29,683 nucleotides of DNA from a virus: positions 1-29,683 of IMG/VR virus record IMGVR_UViG_3300021957_000202; one strand, written 5' to 3'. Position 1 is the stretch's first letter. Each line of letters begins with the position of its first letter. Position numbers and translations under genes: made by a program. Of this stretch, positions 27,606 through 29,683 are shown one piece after another. The notes beneath the pieces were generated by a model, which made no database searches, was not told the DNA's origin, and saw only the letters and a list, made by a program, of their open reading frames with translations.

Positions 27606-29152
27606 TATAATATAATTAGGTCCCGCTCGTCGTATATACTGCCGTCCTCGTCCTCGCTTCTATGCTTTATTAGCCATATACCTACAGCCATAGCCCAAGC
27701 CTGCGCAACGTCTATTTTATCCGTACTCTTAGCTTTGTCAAACTTTAAATTACCTGCCGGATCACTTTTAGCCTGCACATTACTAACACACCAGCGCAGT
27801 AACCTATTACCGTTATGCGCTATCTGCCCGCTCCTTATCCATATTTCTAACTGCTTAATAGCTGGGCTCATACTTGCGAAGCCCTGGCCGTAAGGCTCCA
27901 CCGGCAGCCCTTCCTCCGCTAACGCGGCTATAAGGCTGCTAGAATTCCATCTATCGAAAGCTATAGCCTTGATATTATACAAGCTAGCCACCTCGTAAAT
28001 AGTGTCCTCTATATAGCGGTAGTCCGTTACGTTACCCGGTGTTACTGTCAGCTCCTCCCTAGCTATAAAATTATTATAGTCCGCTCCGCTCTTACCTTTC
28101 CTTCTATCTACTGCCGCCTCACTTACCCAACTATAGACCATAGTCTTAAAAGGCTCGTCTTCCTCTACCGGCGGGAAGATTAAAACTAGCGCCGTTAAAT
28201 CTTCTGTACTCGCAAGATCCAAAGCAGCGTAGCAGTCTCTGCCCTCTAGCTCGTAGTCTTTATAATCCTTACTACAGCTTAAGTAATCTTCGTCGCTTAT
28301 CCAGCGCACTTCACTAGTGGTCCATTGGTTCAAGTGCAGCCTTCTAAAAGTATTTTCATACGTTACCAAAGCTTTAGCTTTCTTAGCTTGCGCTTCTATA
28401 TAGTCCGCTTTAATAGTTACACCAAATCCGGGGTTAGCTTTCTTCCAGGTCTTAGGGTTATGTATGTCTGCTTCTTCGTCAGCTTCGAAGATATGCGGGT
28501 AAAAGGTCTCGTCTTCTATAACTCCGTCTCTAACCTTTTTAGCGTAGTCGTATACCTCGTAGCAAATGCTTTCTTTATTCGTTCCTGCGGTAGATATGCT
28601 AAAAAAAAGCGGTTGCCTCCTAGCTCCGCTAGCCGTTTTCATTACGTCGTAAAGGTCCCTATTCGGTTGGCTGTGCAGCTCGTCAAATAAAACCGCGTGA
28701 GCATTATAACCGTGGGCAGTATCTGCGTCAGCGCTTCGCGCTTGTATAAAGCTTCCGTCTTTACCTACTATACTGTTACGGTATACCTTTACTTTCTCCA
28801 TTAGCAAAGGGCTTTGTAAAACCATTTGCTTTTGTATTTCGTGAATCATTCCAGCCTGCCCCCGGTCCGCAGCACATACTATTATTTCCGCTCCGGGCTC
28901 GTTATCTGCTACCAATAAGTAAAGGCCTAAAGCTGCTAAGAAATTCGTTTTACCATTCTTACGAGGCCAAAAGAGGAAGGCTTCGCGCGTTATGCGCAAG
29001 CCGTCCTCATTCACGTTGCCGAATATGTCGCTTATTACTTGCTTTTGGAAAGGCTCTAACATAAAGGGCTGCTTCGCTAGCTCTCCTTTCGTATGCGTAG
29101 TAATGCGCTCTATAAACTTTATTACTCTCTCTGCTTTGTGTTTATCGTACAT
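27605..29152 (-). CDS. terL: Terminase large subunit
   Basis: 515 residues, Terminase_1/HK97-like. The ATPase shows Walker A PRKNGKT (63-69), Walker B AVLFDE (153-158) and coupling motif SISTAGT (185-191). The nuclease domain has D312 in AALDLASTED, D400 in IAFDRWNS and D481 in DKIDVAQAW, the three metal ligands of the RNase-H-like fold. It translocates DNA into the prohead and cuts the concatemer. It starts 4 bases after the terS stop. An unusual cassette of small genes, rather than portal, follows it. Confidence 0.97.
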   Translation of the reverse strand: MYDKHKAERVIKFIERITTHTKGELAKQPFMLEPFQKQVISDIFGNVNEDGLRITREAFLFWPRKNGKTNFLAALGLYLLVADNEPGAEIIVCAADRGQAGMIHEIQKQMVLQSPLLMEKVKVYRNSIVGKDGSFIQARSADADTAHGYNAHAVLFDELHSQPNRDLYDVMKTASGARRQPLFFSISTAGTNKESICYEVYDYAKKVRDGVIEDETFYPHIFEADEEADIHNPKTWKKANPGFGVTIKADYIEAQAKKAKALVTYENTFRRLHLNQWTTSEVRWISDEDYLSCSKDYKDYELEGRDCYAALDLASTEDLTALVLIFPPVEEDEPFKTMVYSWVSEAAVDRRKGKSGADYNNFIAREELTVTPGNVTDYRYIEDTIYEVASLYNIKAIAFDRWNSSSLIAALAEEGLPVEPYGQGFASMSPAIKQLEIWIRSGQIAHNGNRLLRWCVSNVQAKSDPAGNLKFDKAKSTDKIDVAQAWAMAVGIWLIKHRSEDEDGSIYDERDLIIL

Positions 29153-29156
29153 TCGG

Positions 29157-29630
29157 CTACATTTCTATAATATCGTCTATATCTAAAGTTCTGCCCTCCG
29201 GCCTCTCTAGCTTGGATCTACTAGCAGGCGTTAAACCAAATTCTATTAGCATCATTCTAATACGCCGCCAAGCGTCCGAGCTTTGAGCTGCGGCCGGGTG
29301 CGGCTTTAATACTTTAGCTCCGTTGCTCGCAAAGGTTTCATATATGCGGCCTTCTTTTTGTAGCTTGAGCTCTGCGCTGTACCATTCCTGGTACGCCATA
29401 GCTAAAAGCTCTAGGGCTGTATCGTCTATTTGACTAAGCAGGCCCATACTATGTAAGTGGCCTACGCTTCGCTCATACATTAGTTTACCCTTTGCTTTTA
29501 AAAAGCTGGGCGCTTTATTTATAGGCTTGCTTACCGTAGTAGTTACGGGCTTTTTTGGGGCTCGGTCCTTTCGGGCTGTGCCTCTTTTTTGCTTTAGTGC
29601 CTGCGGTGCGGGCCTCCTTCCTTTAGCCAT
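29157..29630 (-). CDS. terS: Terminase small subunit, P27 family
   Basis: 157 residues. The N-terminus RRPAPQALKQKRGTARKDR, followed by the helical core LLSQIDDTALELLAMAYQEWY and the C-terminal HPAAAQSSDAWRRIRMMLIEFGLTPASRSKL, is diagnostic of the P27 small terminase family. It recognises the packaging site and activates the large subunit. It is the rightmost gene and reads toward terL. The 53 bases to the window end contain no gene. Confidence 0.92.
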   Translation of the reverse strand: MAKGRRPAPQALKQKRGTARKDRAPKKPVTTTVSKPINKAPSFLKAKGKLMYERSVGHLHSMGLLSQIDDTALELLAMAYQEWYSAELKLQKEGRIYETFASNGAKVLKPHPAAAQSSDAWRRIRMMLIEFGLTPASRSKLERPEGRTLDIDDIIEM

Positions 29631-29683
29631 TTTACTCTATTTCTCTAAGTTCTGATTCAAATTTGACACCATAAAAACGTGGC

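Noticed and set aside
330-29186. Plus-strand open frames of 60-150 codons scattered through the window
   Set aside because: Each lies opposite a well-supported minus-strand gene, has low-complexity or unlikely composition (runs of S, L, F, P), and shows no family motif or operon context.
1-29683. CRISPR array or insertion sequence
   Set aside because: No regularly spaced direct repeats and no transposase or flanking inverted repeats were seen on either strand.
29631-29683. Late promoter before terS
   Set aside because: The 53 bases contain CAAATTTG but no TAnnTTTG box with a TTTG at the right distance. The remaining upstream sequence may lie at the left end of the window and also shows none.

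Overview
The window looks like an essentially complete genome of a small tailed dsDNA phage (class Caudoviricetes) with an HK97-type capsid and a long tail. All convincing genes lie on the minus strand, so the map reads from right to left. The small terminase subunit is the rightmost gene. An HNH nuclease, which typically sits just upstream of terS in HK97-like phages, is the leftmost. A circular or circularly permuted molecule opened between them would explain this, although I see no terminal repeat. The host is probably a member of the Bacteroidota, perhaps a flavobacterium. The clues are promoter-like elements of the form TTTG-N19-21-TAnnTTTG, A-rich leaders with little Shine-Dalgarno sequence, and arabinofuranosidase-B-like tail proteins. 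I recognise no integrase, repressor, DNA polymerase, tRNA, rRNA, CRISPR array or insertion sequence, so a lytic life style is the simplest reading.

Right to left. (1) 29.6-27.6 kb: terS and terL. (2) 27.6-26.4 kb: seven very small genes with their own promoter, sitting between terL and portal. (3) 26.3-19.3 kb: portal, a three-domain prohead protease, major capsid protein, head-tail connectors, tail terminator, tail tube protein, and a tail assembly chaperone pair joined by a programmed -1 frameshift. (4) 19.3-11.7 kb: tape measure, tail hub-like protein, two receptor-binding or tail-surface proteins and a small conserved tail-end protein. (5) 11.7-10.7 kb: lysis cassette of small membrane proteins (holin candidates) and a lipoprotein with a C-terminal membrane anchor (unimolecular spanin candidate). 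(6) 10.67-10.07 kb: a 600-base non-coding region full of palindromes, with an early promoter at its left edge. (7) 10.07-0.07 kb: the replication and recombination operon. It holds an SSB-like protein, a RecB-type exonuclease, an SNF2-like helicase, a DNA methyltransferase, RusA, further PD-(D/E)XK nucleases, a primase-polymerase/helicase, an M15 endolysin and HNH.

The genes work together as expected for such a phage. PrimPol-helicase and SSB drive replication, using host polymerase. The nucleases and RusA process recombination intermediates into packageable DNA. TerS/TerL package it into an HK97-fold capsid, and the spanin, holin and M15 endolysin release progeny.

The most interesting points are: a textbook A AAA AAG slippery site plus stem-loop in the tail chaperone gene; an apparently total absence of the tetramer CATG; a CTAG-free block covering the receptor-binding genes in an otherwise CTAG-rich genome; the small-gene cassette inside the packaging module; and SSB-like acidic C-terminal tips on two different replication proteins.
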